A DNA stretch of 64,000 bases from UMGS755 sp045652815 (GTDB lineage Bacteria > Bacillota > Clostridia > UBA1381 > UBA9506). Under the pieces are notes generated by a model. It had not been told where the DNA came from. It made no database searches and was given only the letters and a program-made list of their open reading frames with translations. Shown in pieces: positions 43,986 to 52,422 of this stretch (its first letter is position 1; the number at the start of each line of letters is the position of its first letter). The translations under genes were made by a program, and so were the position numbers. The stretch lies in NCBI GenBank assembly GCA_045652815.1, contig JAZOLH010000011.1, positions 1 to 64,000 of the forward strand, written 5' to 3'.

Positions 43986-44894
43986 TTAAAATTCGCCAAG
44001 CATACGAACTTCGGGCTCTAGCGTTACACCAAATTTTTCAAACACAATGCGGCTGACTTCCTGCATCAGTTTATAAATGTCACTGGCGGTTGCACCGCCT
44101 TTGTTAATCACAAAACCGGCGTGCTTTTCAGAAACCTGTGCACCACCAACGGAGAAACCTTTTAAACCTGCATCTTCAATCAGTTTACCTGCAAAGTAAC
44201 CCGCAGGACGTTTAAAGGTACTGCCTGCACTGGGGAAGTTTAAGGGCTGTTTATCCTTGCGGCGACCGTTTAGGTCAAGCATGGTGGCACGAATTTCTTC
44301 GGGATTTCCCTGCGTTAGTTCCAAGCGGGAAGAGAGAACAATGTTCTCTGTGCCGCAGAAGATGCTTTTTCGGTAATCAAAACCGTGGGCATCACCGGAA
44401 ACTGTGCAAAGATTACCCTCAGCATCCAAATAAGTGGTCTCAACCACAACGTCCTTCATTTCGCCACCGTAAGCACCTGCATTCATAAACACAGCGCCGC
44501 CCAATGTGCCGGGGATGCCGGAGGCAAATTCAAGACCAGTCAGCGAGTGGGCAAGGGCTTCATTAGCCAAACGGGCGAGAGAAACGCCTGCTTCGGCTGT
44601 CAGTGTAGTTCCCTCTACCGTGATGTTAGAAAAAGGTTTAGAAAGACGGAGCACAGCACCGCGGATACCTGTATCAGACACCAAGAGGTTAGACCCTGCA
44701 CCAATAACGGTGACGGGTACATTTTCTTCCTTCAAAATGCGGCGACAGGCAACCAACGCCTCTACCGTTTCGGGGCAAACCAGTAAATCGGCAGGACCAC
44801 CTACCTGAAAACTGGTATAGTCTTTCATAGGGCTATTCTGTTGTATGGTGACATTAGGTTGCTCAGACAACCTGCTTGCGACAGTCTGCAACAT
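43986..44894 (-). CDS. murB: UDP-N-acetylenolpyruvoylglucosamine reductase
   Basis: MurB makes UDP-N-acetylmuramate for peptidoglycan. The 302-residue protein has the FAD-binding blocks YTSFQVGGPADLLV and GAGSNLLVSD, then GIPGTLGGAVFMNAGAYGGE near residue 125, and the catalytic PAGSTFKRP near residue 222. It belongs to the type II (Gram-positive) group. It lies downstream of hprK on the same strand; RBS AAAGGAG. Confidence 0.96.
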   Translation of the reverse strand: MLQTVASRLSEQPNVTIQQNSPMKDYTSFQVGGPADLLVCPETVEALVACRRILKEENVPVTVIGAGSNLLVSDTGIRGAVLRLSKPFSNITVEGTTLTAEAGVSLARLANEALAHSLTGLEFASGIPGTLGGAVFMNAGAYGGEMKDVVVETTYLDAEGNLCTVSGDAHGFDYRKSIFCGTENIVLSSRLELTQGNPEEIRATMLDLNGRRKDKQPLNFPSAGSTFKRPAGYFAGKLIEDAGLKGFSVGGAQVSEKHAGFVINKGGATASDIYKLMQEVSRIVFEKFGVTLEPEVRMLGEF

Positions 44895-45031
44895 GGGGAA
44901 ACTCCTTTATGCTCGGAATGGATAGGGGATGTGTCGGCAGCGGATAAGCATCTGCATCCCAATTGCCTTCATAGTTTACTATATTCGCGAGGGAGATGCG
45001 AATGACATAAACATTTTACCAAACTTCGGTT

Positions 45032-45970
45032 TTAATCTTCGAAGTTGGCTTCATCCATAGATTCCATCAAACGACGGTTTAATTCTTCTGCGGCTATGTA
45101 ACCTGCCTTTTTCTGACGGTTGTTCATAGCGGCAACCTCGATAATCATAGCAAGGTTACGACCGGGTTTAACGGGGATGGTGATGGAGGGCACGTGAATA
45201 CCCATAATATCGGTGGTTTCGTTATCAAGACCCAGACGGTCATACTGTTTGCCCGCCTGCCAGATTTCCATATTGATAATCAGGTTGATATTTTCTGTAT
45301 CCTTAACAGCACCGATACCGAAAATGTGCTTCACATCAACCACGCCGATACCGCGCAGTTCGATGAAGTGACGAATGATTTCGGGAGAAGAGCCAACCAG
45401 AGTTTTGCGGGAAACTTTTCTGATTTCAACCGCATCATCGGCAACAAGGCGGTGACCACGTTTAACCAGTTCGATAGCGGTTTCACTTTTACCAACGCCG
45501 CTTTCACCGAGTAGCAGAACGCCTTCGCCAAACACCTCAACCAAAACACCGTGCATAGAAGTCATCGGCGCTAAGGAAACGGAGAGAGATAAAATCAGGT
45601 CACTCATAAAGCGGGAGGTGCCTTCTTTTGTGAGCAAAAGCGGTGTGCCGCTGTGTTTGGCACATTCAGCCAGTTCAGGGAAGATAGGCAGGTCGCGGGT
45701 CACAATCACTGCGATGGGTTTTTTCTCAAAAAAGTTCTGCAAACGAAGGGTTCTCTCGTCAGAGGGCAGTTTTTCAAGATAGGTATGTTCCACGTGACCT
45801 AAAATCTGAATTCTGCGGGGATCAAAGTAGTCAAAAAAGCCGGCAAGAGGCAGGCTGGGACGATTAACCTCAGCAATGGTGATGGGAATGTTTGCATAGT
45901 TTTCAGGGGCTGTGATAACCTCTAAACTTTGTTCGGAAATCAAAGTACCCAGTTTAACAGAAACGCTCAT
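45032..45970 (-). CDS. hprK: HPr kinase/phosphorylase
   Basis: HprK phosphorylates and dephosphorylates HPr at Ser46 to set carbon catabolite control. The 312-residue protein has Walker A GESGVGKSETAIEL near residue 156, the catalytic His-containing LVADDAVEI region, and the family signature IELRGIGVVDVKHIFGIGA near residue 208. RBS AAGGAAG. Confidence 0.96.
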   Translation of the reverse strand: MSVSVKLGTLISEQSLEVITAPENYANIPITIAEVNRPSLPLAGFFDYFDPRRIQILGHVEHTYLEKLPSDERTLRLQNFFEKKPIAVIVTRDLPIFPELAECAKHSGTPLLLTKEGTSRFMSDLILSLSVSLAPMTSMHGVLVEVFGEGVLLLGESGVGKSETAIELVKRGHRLVADDAVEIRKVSRKTLVGSSPEIIRHFIELRGIGVVDVKHIFGIGAVKDTENINLIINMEIWQAGKQYDRLGLDNETTDIMGIHVPSITIPVKPGRNLAMIIEVAAMNNRQKKAGYIAAEELNRRLMESMDEANFED

Positions 45971-46029
45971 GTAACCGCTTCCTTTCTATCTGAAAGTCAA
46001 GAAATAAGTTCAAAAATATCCTAACTATC

Positions 46030-46058
46030 AGTATATCACAAAAATTCGTTCCTGTAAA
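46030..46058 (-). promoter_or_regulatory. Sigma-A promoter of hprK
   Basis: TTTACA, 17-base spacer and TATACT on the minus strand, about 60 bases before the ATG. Confidence 0.7.
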
Positions 46059-46087
46059 TATATATAAGGAAAGTTTTAAAAAGAGAG

Positions 46088-46116
46088 TGGACAAAGCACC
46101 TCCCATATTGTATAAT
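46088..46116 (+). promoter_or_regulatory. Sigma-A promoter of the ACT / DUF711 operon
   Basis: TGGACA, 17-base spacer and perfect TATAAT, 30 bases before the ATG. It stands back to back with the hprK promoter. Confidence 0.85.
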
Positions 46117-46146
46117 GATACGTAGTAATAAAGAGGAGGCAAAATT

Positions 46147-46416
46147 ATGCGTGCAGTGATTACCGTTATCGGTCAGGACAAGGTGGGTATTATCGCCGAA
46201 GTCAGCCGTATTTTAGCAGAAAATGACATCAATATTTTAGACATTTCCCAAACCATTATGCAGGATTTATTCACAATGGTGATGCTTGTTAATTTAGAAA
46301 AATCCAAGGTGAATGTGAAAGATATTTCCAAAACATTATCCGATTTAGGTGACGCTATGGGTCTTTCCATCCGTCTGCAGCATGAGGACTTGTTCCGTTC
46401 TATGCATAGAATTTAA
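46147..46416 (+). CDS. ACT domain protein (UPF0237)
   Basis: An 89-residue stand-alone ACT domain (RAVITVIGQDKVGIIAEVSRILAENDINILDISQTI) of the UPF0237 type. ACT domains bind small ligands, often amino acids. It is paired with the DUF711 gene 12 bases downstream, a conserved pairing whose function is unknown. RBS AGGAGG. Confidence 0.92.
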   Translation: MRAVITVIGQDKVGIIAEVSRILAENDINILDISQTIMQDLFTMVMLVNLEKSKVNVKDISKTLSDLGDAMGLSIRLQHEDLFRSMHRI

Positions 46417-46428
46417 GGAGGCAGACCG

Positions 46429-47790
46429 ATGCTGAATTCTTTGGAAATTTTAGAAACCGTCAAAATGATTTCGGAGGAACATTTAGATATCCGTACCGTT
46501 ACCATGGGCATTTCTCTTTTATCCTGTGCGGGCGATGATGCGAAAGTTGTATCCGATAGAATCTATGAAAAAATTACCCGTCAGGCAGAAAATCTCGTTA
46601 AAACTGCGGAAGCCATTGAAACGGAATATGGTATCCCCATTATCAATAAACGTATTTCCGTAACCCCTGCTTCCATGCTTCTGTCCGGCAACCCGAAGCC
46701 TGAAGACTTTGTTTTGGTTGCAAAAGCCTTAGATAGAGCGGCCCACACAACAGGCGTTAACTTTATCGGCGGCTATTCTGCGCTGGTACATAAGGGTATG
46801 ACCATCGGCGATCGTGCTTTAATTGCATCCATCCCCGAAGCGCTGGCAAGTACCGAACTGGTTTGCTCCAGCGTGAACGTGGGTACCACCCGTGCGGGCA
46901 TCAATATGGATGCGGTGGCCGAGATGGGCCGCATTATTAAAGAAACCGCAGAGAGAACAAAAGAACACGATGGCTTTGGTTGTGCTAAACTGGTTGTGTT
47001 CTGTAATGCGGTGGAAGATAATCCCTTTATGGCAGGTGCCTTCTGCGGCGTTGGTGAGCCCGATGCGGTGATTAATGTCGGCGTTTCCGGTCCCGGTGTT
47101 GTGAAATGTGCGCTGGAACAGGTAAAAGGTGCCGATTTTGGCGTTGTGGCAGAAACCATTAAGAAAACCGCTTTTAAAATCACCCGTATGGGTCAGATTG
47201 TGGCGCAGGAAGCATCCCGCCGCCTGAACGTGCCTTTTGGTATTGTGGATTTATCTTTAGCGCCCACCCCTGCTGTTGGTGACAGCGTGGCATACATCTT
47301 AGAAGAAATGGGTCTGGAACAGTGCGGTACCCACGGTACAACTGCGGCGCTTGCCCTCTTAAACGATGCGGTTAAAAAAGGCGGCGTTATGGCAAGTTCC
47401 TATGTTGGCGGTCTGTCCGGTGCCTTCATCCCCGTCAGTGAAGATGCGGGTATGATAGCGGCCACACGTTCAGGCGCCCTTTCATTAGATAAGTTAGAAG
47501 CTATGACCTGCGTTTGCTCTGTGGGTCTTGATATGATTTGTGTCCCCGGTGACACAACAGCCGAAACCATCAGCGCCATCATTGCCGATGAATCGGCAAT
47601 CGGTATGGTGAACAATAAAACCACTGCGGTGCGCATCATTCCCGCACCGGGCAAAAAGGTGGGGGATACCGTTGAATTCGGCGGCCTTTTGGGTACAGGT
47701 CCCGTGATGGCGGTGAACCAAAACTCAAGTGCTGATTTTATCGCTCGTGGCGGCAGAATTCCTGCACCGATACATAGTTTAAGAAACTAA
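46429..47790 (+). CDS. PFL-like family protein (UPF0210 / DUF711)
   Basis: The 453-residue protein is a full-length UPF0210 member (ISEEHLDIRTVTMGISLLSC, ARVS-type GTTRAGINMDAV, LSLAPTPAVGDSVAYILEEMGLEQCGTHGTTAAL). It is distantly related in fold to pyruvate formate-lyase but shows no C-terminal glycyl-radical motif. Co-transcribed with the ACT gene, which may sense its ligand. Reaction unknown. RBS AAGGAGG. Confidence 0.92.
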   Translation: MLNSLEILETVKMISEEHLDIRTVTMGISLLSCAGDDAKVVSDRIYEKITRQAENLVKTAEAIETEYGIPIINKRISVTPASMLLSGNPKPEDFVLVAKALDRAAHTTGVNFIGGYSALVHKGMTIGDRALIASIPEALASTELVCSSVNVGTTRAGINMDAVAEMGRIIKETAERTKEHDGFGCAKLVVFCNAVEDNPFMAGAFCGVGEPDAVINVGVSGPGVVKCALEQVKGADFGVVAETIKKTAFKITRMGQIVAQEASRRLNVPFGIVDLSLAPTPAVGDSVAYILEEMGLEQCGTHGTTAALALLNDAVKKGGVMASSYVGGLSGAFIPVSEDAGMIAATRSGALSLDKLEAMTCVCSVGLDMICVPGDTTAETISAIIADESAIGMVNNKTTAVRIIPAPGKKVGDTVEFGGLLGTGPVMAVNQNSSADFIARGGRIPAPIHSLRN

Positions 47791-47824
47791 AAAAAGAAGC
47801 TGTGATTATCACAGCTTCTTTTTT
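47789..47824. terminator. Bidirectional terminator between DUF711 gene and rdgB
   Basis: AAAAAAGAAGCTGTGA / TCACAGCTTCTTTTTT begins at the DUF711 stop codon and overlaps the end of rdgB, serving both converging genes. Confidence 0.88.
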
Positions 47825-48393
47825 AAATCTTCCAATGCTCTTTTTCTGTGGCTAATGGAATTTTTCTGTTCGGCAGAGAGTGTACCGAAACTTTCGTTTA
47901 AGTCTAAGGAATAGAACACGGGGTCATAACCAAAACCACCGTCACCCTCGGGCGCGAAGAGAATTTTGCCTTCGCAAACCCCGTCACCATAAAGATATTC
48001 ACCCTCGGCGGTGATCAGGCAGATGGAACTGTAAAACCGTGCGGTGCGTTTTTCTTCGGGCACATCACGGAGCGCATCCAGCAGTTTGCTTGTGTTATCT
48101 TCATCGGAAGCATCTTCCCCTGCATAGCGGGCAGAGTAGATACCCGGTGCGCCATCTAAGGCATCCACACAGAGCCCTGAATCGTCGGCAAGGACTGCGC
48201 AGTCGGTTAAGTTTTTCAAGGATTCTGCCTTAATGGTGGCGTTTTCACGGAATGTGCTGCCTGTTTCTTCTGCATCGGTAGGGAGCCCCAGTTCTTTAGC
48301 GCCCAGCACTTCGTAATCGGAGAAAATGGCTTTGATTTCGCGGAGTTTACCGGCGTTTCCTGTTGCCACGACCATTCGTTTAACAGATGACAT
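47809..48393 (-). CDS. rdgB: XTP/dITP diphosphatase (RdgB/HAM1 family)
   Basis: This enzyme removes deaminated purine nucleotides. The 194-residue protein has VVATGNAGKLREIKAIF near the N-terminus, DDSGLCVDALDGAPGIYSARYAG near residue 67, and GFGYDPVFY with SHRKRAL near the end. ATG 48393 is preferred, following GGATGGTG; the open frame runs back through the tRNA gene, which is not coding. Confidence 0.95.
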   Translation of the reverse strand: MSSVKRMVVATGNAGKLREIKAIFSDYEVLGAKELGLPTDAEETGSTFRENATIKAESLKNLTDCAVLADDSGLCVDALDGAPGIYSARYAGEDASDEDNTSKLLDALRDVPEEKRTARFYSSICLITAEGEYLYGDGVCEGKILFAPEGDGGFGYDPVFYSLDLNESFGTLSAEQKNSISHRKRALEDLKKKL

Positions 48394-48420
48394 AGTGTTC
48401 ACCATCCTATGATTTTTTGC

Positions 48421-48451
48421 AAAAAAAATCGGAACAAGCGATGCTTGTTCC
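48421..48451 (-). terminator. Terminator of tRNA-Glu
   Basis: GGAACAAGC-ATC-GCTTGTTCC followed by eight U (after GA) on the minus strand, five bases past the encoded CCA. Confidence 0.88.
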
Positions 48452-48455
48452 GACG

Positions 48456-48531
48456 TGGTGCCCCGTACGAGATTCGAACTCGTGTTACCGCCGTGAAAGG
48501 GCGGTGTCTTAGACCACTTGACCAACGGGCC
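48456..48531 (-). tRNA. tRNA-Glu (anticodon UUC)
   Basis: The 76-base gene has an anticodon arm CCGCC-CTTTCAC-GGCGG with anticodon TTC, T-arm ACGAG-TTCGAAT-CTCGT and an encoded CCA. The acceptor stem is GGCCCGT / ACGGGGC, which leaves a G2-G71 mismatch where related tRNA-Glu usually has a G-U pair. A near-consensus promoter and a terminator flank it, so it is a stand-alone gene. Confidence 0.93.
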
Positions 48532-48571
48532 ATTCCTTTTATGTTTTGCCTCTCGGCTCAACACCTTGATT

Positions 48572-48600
48572 ATTATAACAGGGTTTTAATGGCTTGTCAA
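48572..48600 (-). promoter_or_regulatory. Consensus sigma-A promoter of tRNA-Glu
   Basis: Perfect TTGACA, 17-base spacer and perfect TATAAT on the minus strand, about 40 bases before the tRNA. Confidence 0.92.
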
Positions 48601-48645
48601 TAGTTTTTTTAAAAATTTTTTAGAATTTTTGAAAAACATAAAAAA

Positions 48646-48777
48646 GCCTTCCCCTTGAGGGGAAGGTGTCACCGTAGGTGACGGATGAGGTGTGACATAA
48701 AAAATGTAAAAAACAATTTATTTATAACACCTCATCAGTCTCGCATGCTCGACAGCTTCCCCTCAAGGGGAAGCCTT
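48646..48777. repeat. Facing pair of dispersed palindromic repeats
   Basis: The left arm (48646-48694) and right arm (48727-48777) are inverted copies of the family seen at 9150-9199. GCCTTCCCC-TTGA-GGGGAAGG opens the left arm and CTTCCCC-TCAA-GGGGAAG closes the right, with ACACCTCATC facing GATGAGGTGT inside. Together they could fold into one long stem around an AT-rich centre. They lie between the tRNA promoter and ruvB's end. Confidence 0.8.
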
Positions 48778-48780
48778 AAT

Positions 48781-49815
48781 TTATTCATCAAATCTCAGTT
48801 CGGTGGTGTAGGGCACTTTAAAGTGTGCGTAGGCCTTGGCGGTTGCCATTCTGCCGCGAGGCGTACGATTCAAAAAGCCGATTTGCAGCAGATAGGGTTC
48901 ATATACATCTTCGATGGTGCCTGCATCTTCGCCGATGGAAGCGGCAAGGGTTTCAAGCCCCACGGGACCACCACCGAAGTTTTCGATGATAAACATCATC
49001 ATACGACGGTCAATAGCATCAAGACCCATAGAGTCGATTTCCATTGTGTTCAGCGCCATATCCGCAATTTCGCGGGTGATGGTGCCATCGCCCTGCACCT
49101 GCGCAAAGTCACGCACGCGTTTTAACAGACGGTTGGCAATTCGGGGCGTGCCACGGGAACGACGACCGATTTCATAGGAACCATCAGGGTCGATTTTAGT
49201 ACCCAAAATATCAGCACTGCGGCGGATGATTTCATCCAGTTCTTCCGCGGTGTAGAGTTCCAAGCGGCTGATCACGCCGAAACGGTCGCGAAGGGGAGCG
49301 GAGAGCAGGCCTGTTCTTGTGGTGGCACCAATCAGAGTAAAGCGGGGCAGGTCGAGGCGAACAGAATGGGCGCCGGGACCTTTACCTAAAATAATATCCA
49401 GCGAAAAGTCTTCCATAGCGGGATAGAGAATTTCTTCCACGTTGCGACTTAAACGGTGAATTTCATCGATGAACAAAATGTCGTGCTCGGAAAGACCTGT
49501 TAAAATGGCCGCCAAATCGCCTGCGCGCTCAATGGAGGGACCGGAGGTCACACGGATGTTCACGCCCATTTCATTGGCAATAATGCCTGCCAAAGTGGTT
49601 TTACCAAGACCCGGAGGACCATAGAGCAGAACGTGGTCTAAGGGGTCGTGACGTTCTTTTGCGGCACGGATAAACACTTTCATGTTTTCCTTAACCTTGC
49701 TCTGACCGATGTATTCATTTAAATGTCTCGGACGGAGGGAGTATTCCACATCGGAATCTTCCCCTAAGGTACGAGAGGAGATAATTCTGTCTTCATGCAT
49801 TTCTTCAAAAGGCAT
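48781..49815 (-). CDS. ruvB: Holliday junction branch-migration ATPase RuvB
   Basis: The 344-residue AAA+ motor has the RuvB start RPRHLNEYIGQSKVKENMKVFI, Walker A GPPGLGKTTLAG near residue 66, Walker B ILFIDEIHRL and sensor GATTRTG. The C-terminal winged helix ends GFLNRTPRGRMATAKAYAHF. ATG 49815 follows AAAGGA by eight bases. Last gene of ruvCAB. Confidence 0.97.
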   Translation of the reverse strand: MPFEEMHEDRIISSRTLGEDSDVEYSLRPRHLNEYIGQSKVKENMKVFIRAAKERHDPLDHVLLYGPPGLGKTTLAGIIANEMGVNIRVTSGPSIERAGDLAAILTGLSEHDILFIDEIHRLSRNVEEILYPAMEDFSLDIILGKGPGAHSVRLDLPRFTLIGATTRTGLLSAPLRDRFGVISRLELYTAEELDEIIRRSADILGTKIDPDGSYEIGRRSRGTPRIANRLLKRVRDFAQVQGDGTITREIADMALNTMEIDSMGLDAIDRRMMMFIIENFGGGPVGLETLAASIGEDAGTIEDVYEPYLLQIGFLNRTPRGRMATAKAYAHFKVPYTTELRFDE

Positions 49816-49851
49816 AACAGCAGTCCTTTCTGTTTGAAAGTAAATCTATGG

Positions 49852-50448
49852 TTAGATGTTTTTTGCCAAAATTTTGAGTGCAGAGCGAATGAGAGCCGAG
49901 GTGTTATCGCCTTCTGCCTGCGAAACCGCACGGGCGGCTTCAGTTTGAGTGTAACCCAATGCACAAAGGGCTTCAACCGCTTCGTTATCGGTTTTAACGG
50001 GAATGGGAACGCTGACACCTGCATCGCCTGTTGTTTTAATAAAGTCGGCATTATCCAGTTTGTCCTTTAATTCCAAACAAATTTTCTGAGCCAGTTTCGG
50101 ACCAACGCCGTTAGCGCGGGTGATGGTTTTAAAGTCTCCCGTTACAGCTGCCAGTGCAAATTCTGCAGGGCGCAGAACGGATAAAATGGCAAGACCTGCT
50201 TTTGGACCAGCGCCGGAAACGGAAATAATGCGGCGGAACATAGAGATTTCTTCGGCGGTTAAAAAACCGTATAAATCCATAGCGTCTTCCGCTACCTTTA
50301 AGTATGTATAAATTTTTGCATCAGAGCCAACAGACAGGGCCGAGAGACCATAGGGGGACATAAACACCCGATAGCCAACCGCACCCGTATCAATGATGGC
50401 GGCATTTTCTTCGATGGCGGCAACAGTACCGCTTACAAAAGCAATCAT
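49852..50448 (-). CDS. ruvA: Holliday junction DNA helicase RuvA
   Basis: The 198-residue junction-binding subunit has the N-terminal OB fold (MIAFVSGTVAAIEENAAIIDTGAVGYRV) and helix-hairpin-helix blocks (ISVSGAGPKAGLAILSVL, ANGVGPKLAQKICLEL). The C-terminal domain contacts RuvB. ATG 50448 follows AAGGAG, which lies in the end of ruvC. Confidence 0.96.
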   Translation of the reverse strand: MIAFVSGTVAAIEENAAIIDTGAVGYRVFMSPYGLSALSVGSDAKIYTYLKVAEDAMDLYGFLTAEEISMFRRIISVSGAGPKAGLAILSVLRPAEFALAAVTGDFKTITRANGVGPKLAQKICLELKDKLDNADFIKTTGDAGVSVPIPVKTDNEAVEALCALGYTQTEAARAVSQAEGDNTSALIRSALKILAKNI

Positions 50449-50450
50449 AA

Positions 50451-50951
50451 TTAAACTCCTTCCGTTTTGGTGAGTTTTTGGTATCCTGAATTGTGCGCGT
50501 GGCAAATGGCAACTGCCAATGCATCAGACACATCGTCGGGCTTGGGAACAGCGGGCAAATTGAGCAGTGATTTCACCATACGCTGAATCTGCGCCTTATC
50601 GGCTCGACCATAGCCCGTTACCGCCTGTTTAACCTGCAAAGGTGTATATTCATACACAGGCAGGTTTTGCACCGTGGCGGCAAGCATAATCACACCGCGA
50701 CCGTGAGCAACAGCGATACCTGTTGTGACGTTTGTGTTAAAGAAAAGTTCTTCAATGGCGCAAACGTCGGGGTGGAATCGTTCAATTAAAATATGAATAT
50801 CCTCATAAATATTCCGGAGCCGGTCCGACAGTTTCATGCCTGCTTTTGTGGTTACAGCGCCATAGTCAATAACGGAGAAGCGGCCCGCTTCGTAGTTGAT
50901 AACACCGTAGCCCACAATGGCAATGCCGGGGTCGATACCTAAAATTATCAT
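50451..50951 (-). CDS. ruvC: Crossover junction endodeoxyribonuclease RuvC
   Basis: The 166-residue resolvase has the RNase H-like active site: ILGIDPGIAIVGYG at the N-terminus, the catalytic Glu in CAIEELFFN near residue 67, and DDVSDALAVAICHA at the C-terminus. ATG 50951 follows AAAGGG. It leads the ruvCAB operon. Confidence 0.96.
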   Translation of the reverse strand: MIILGIDPGIAIVGYGVINYEAGRFSVIDYGAVTTKAGMKLSDRLRNIYEDIHILIERFHPDVCAIEELFFNTNVTTGIAVAHGRGVIMLAATVQNLPVYEYTPLQVKQAVTGYGRADKAQIQRMVKSLLNLPAVPKPDDVSDALAVAICHAHNSGYQKLTKTEGV

Positions 50952-51032
50952 AATTTTCCCTTTACTTTCATGCATAAATTCATAAAAATACAATAAAATT
51001 GCATTTTTTTGCAAAAAATTTTCAAAAAACTA

Positions 51033-51061
51033 TTGAAAAATCTATTTTTATGCTGTATAAT
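51033..51061 (+). promoter_or_regulatory. Sigma-A promoter of argG
   Basis: TTGAAA, 17-base spacer and perfect TATAAT, about 55 bases before the ATG. No clear ARG box was seen. Confidence 0.85.
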
Positions 51062-51116
51062 AAGCAACATATTGGAATTTTAATACTATTCTATCATACT
51101 TTTGGAGGAAATGCAA

Positions 51117-52343
51117 ATGTCTGCGAAAGAAAAAGTTATTTTAGCGTATTCCGGTGGTTTAGACACATCCATCATCATCCCCTGGCTGAAGGAAAACTAC
51201 GATTATGAAGTAATCGCAGTTTGCGGTGATGTTGGTCAGGGTAAAGAAACCGAAGGTCTTGAAGAAAAAGCTTTAAAGACCGGCGCTTCCAAACTTTATA
51301 TTGAAAATCTGCAGGAAGAATATGTAACCGATTACATCTGGCCCACCTTAAAAGCCGGTGCGGTTTACGAAGGTAAGTATCTCCTCGGTACTTCCCACGC
51401 TCGTCCCTGCATTGCAAAACGTTTAGTTGAAATTGCAGAAGCTGAGGGCGCAACTGCCATCTGCCACGGTTGTACCGGTAAAGGTAACGACCAGGTTCGT
51501 TTCGAACTGACCATTAAGGCGCTGGCACCCCACCTGAAGATTATTGCTCCCTGGCGTATTTGGGACATCAAATCCCGTGAAGAAGAAATCGAATATGCAG
51601 AAGCTCGTGGTATCCCCGTTCCTGTTACCAAGGAAGATAACTATTCCATGGATAGAAACATCTGGCATCTGTCTCACGAAGGTATGGATCTTGAAGATCC
51701 CGCTAACGAACCTAAATATGACAGTCTGCTGAAACTGATGGTTTCTCCCGAACAGGCACCCGACACCCCGACTTATGTTGAAATTGAATTTGAAAAGGGT
51801 ATTCCCGTTGCTATTGATGGCGTTCGCTACGAAAGCGCAGTTGAACTGCTGAAAAAGGCAAACGAACTGGCAGGTGCTAACGGTGTTGGTATTGATGACA
51901 TCGTTGAAAACCGTCTGGTTGGTATGAAGAGCCGTGGCGTTTACGAAACTCCCGGTGGTACTCTTCTGTACGCTGCTCACAAAGAACTGGAATACATTTG
52001 CTTAGACAAACGTACTCTGCATTATAAAATGAAACTGGCTAACGATTTTGCTGATCTGCTCTATGATGGTCTGTGGTTCACACCGCTGCGCGAAGCAATG
52101 AGCGCATTCATCGACAGCACACAGGAAACCGTTACCGGTAAGGTTCGCATTAAGCTGTATAAAGGTAACTGCATGGCAGCCGGCGTAACCTCTCCTTACA
52201 CCCTCTATGATGAAGAAATTGCAACCTTTGATGAGGATGAAGTTTACAATCAGAAAGATGCTGAAGGCTTCATCAACCTGTTTGGTCTGCCTCTCAAAGT
52301 TAACGCAATGATGAAGAAAAGAAACGGTGAAAAATTAGTCTAA
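51117..52343 (+). CDS. argG: Argininosuccinate synthase
   Basis: ArgG joins citrulline and aspartate in arginine synthesis. The 408-residue protein has the PP-loop VILAYSGGLDTSIIIPWL at residues ~7-24, GNDQVRFE near 120 and SMDRNIWHLSHEG near 178. ATG 51117 is chosen since the in-frame TTG at 51102 overlaps the RBS TTGGAGGAA. argH follows after 79 bases. Confidence 0.97.
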   Translation: MSAKEKVILAYSGGLDTSIIIPWLKENYDYEVIAVCGDVGQGKETEGLEEKALKTGASKLYIENLQEEYVTDYIWPTLKAGAVYEGKYLLGTSHARPCIAKRLVEIAEAEGATAICHGCTGKGNDQVRFELTIKALAPHLKIIAPWRIWDIKSREEEIEYAEARGIPVPVTKEDNYSMDRNIWHLSHEGMDLEDPANEPKYDSLLKLMVSPEQAPDTPTYVEIEFEKGIPVAIDGVRYESAVELLKKANELAGANGVGIDDIVENRLVGMKSRGVYETPGGTLLYAAHKELEYICLDKRTLHYKMKLANDFADLLYDGLWFTPLREAMSAFIDSTQETVTGKVRIKLYKGNCMAAGVTSPYTLYDEEIATFDEDEVYNQKDAEGFINLFGLPLKVNAMMKKRNGEKLV

Positions 52344-52361
52344 TAGTTTAAAATGTTTGTA

Positions 52362-52396
52362 AGCTGCAGGGCGGACTGGGTTCAGTTCGCCCTACA
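52362..52396 (+). repeat. Hairpin in the argG-argH gap
   Basis: GCAGGGCGGACTG pairs with CAGTTCGCCCTAC (two G-U pairs, loop GGTT). No U tract follows. Similar GTAGGGCGGAC hairpins occur as dispersed repeats in gut Firmicutes; it may separate or stabilise the two mRNA segments. Confidence 0.5.
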
Positions 52397-52422
52397 GTCG
52401 TATAAAGGAGCTTGATGAAAGT

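Noticed and set aside
48394..48564. N-terminal extension of rdgB
   Set aside because: The extra frame reads through tRNA-Glu and its terminator.
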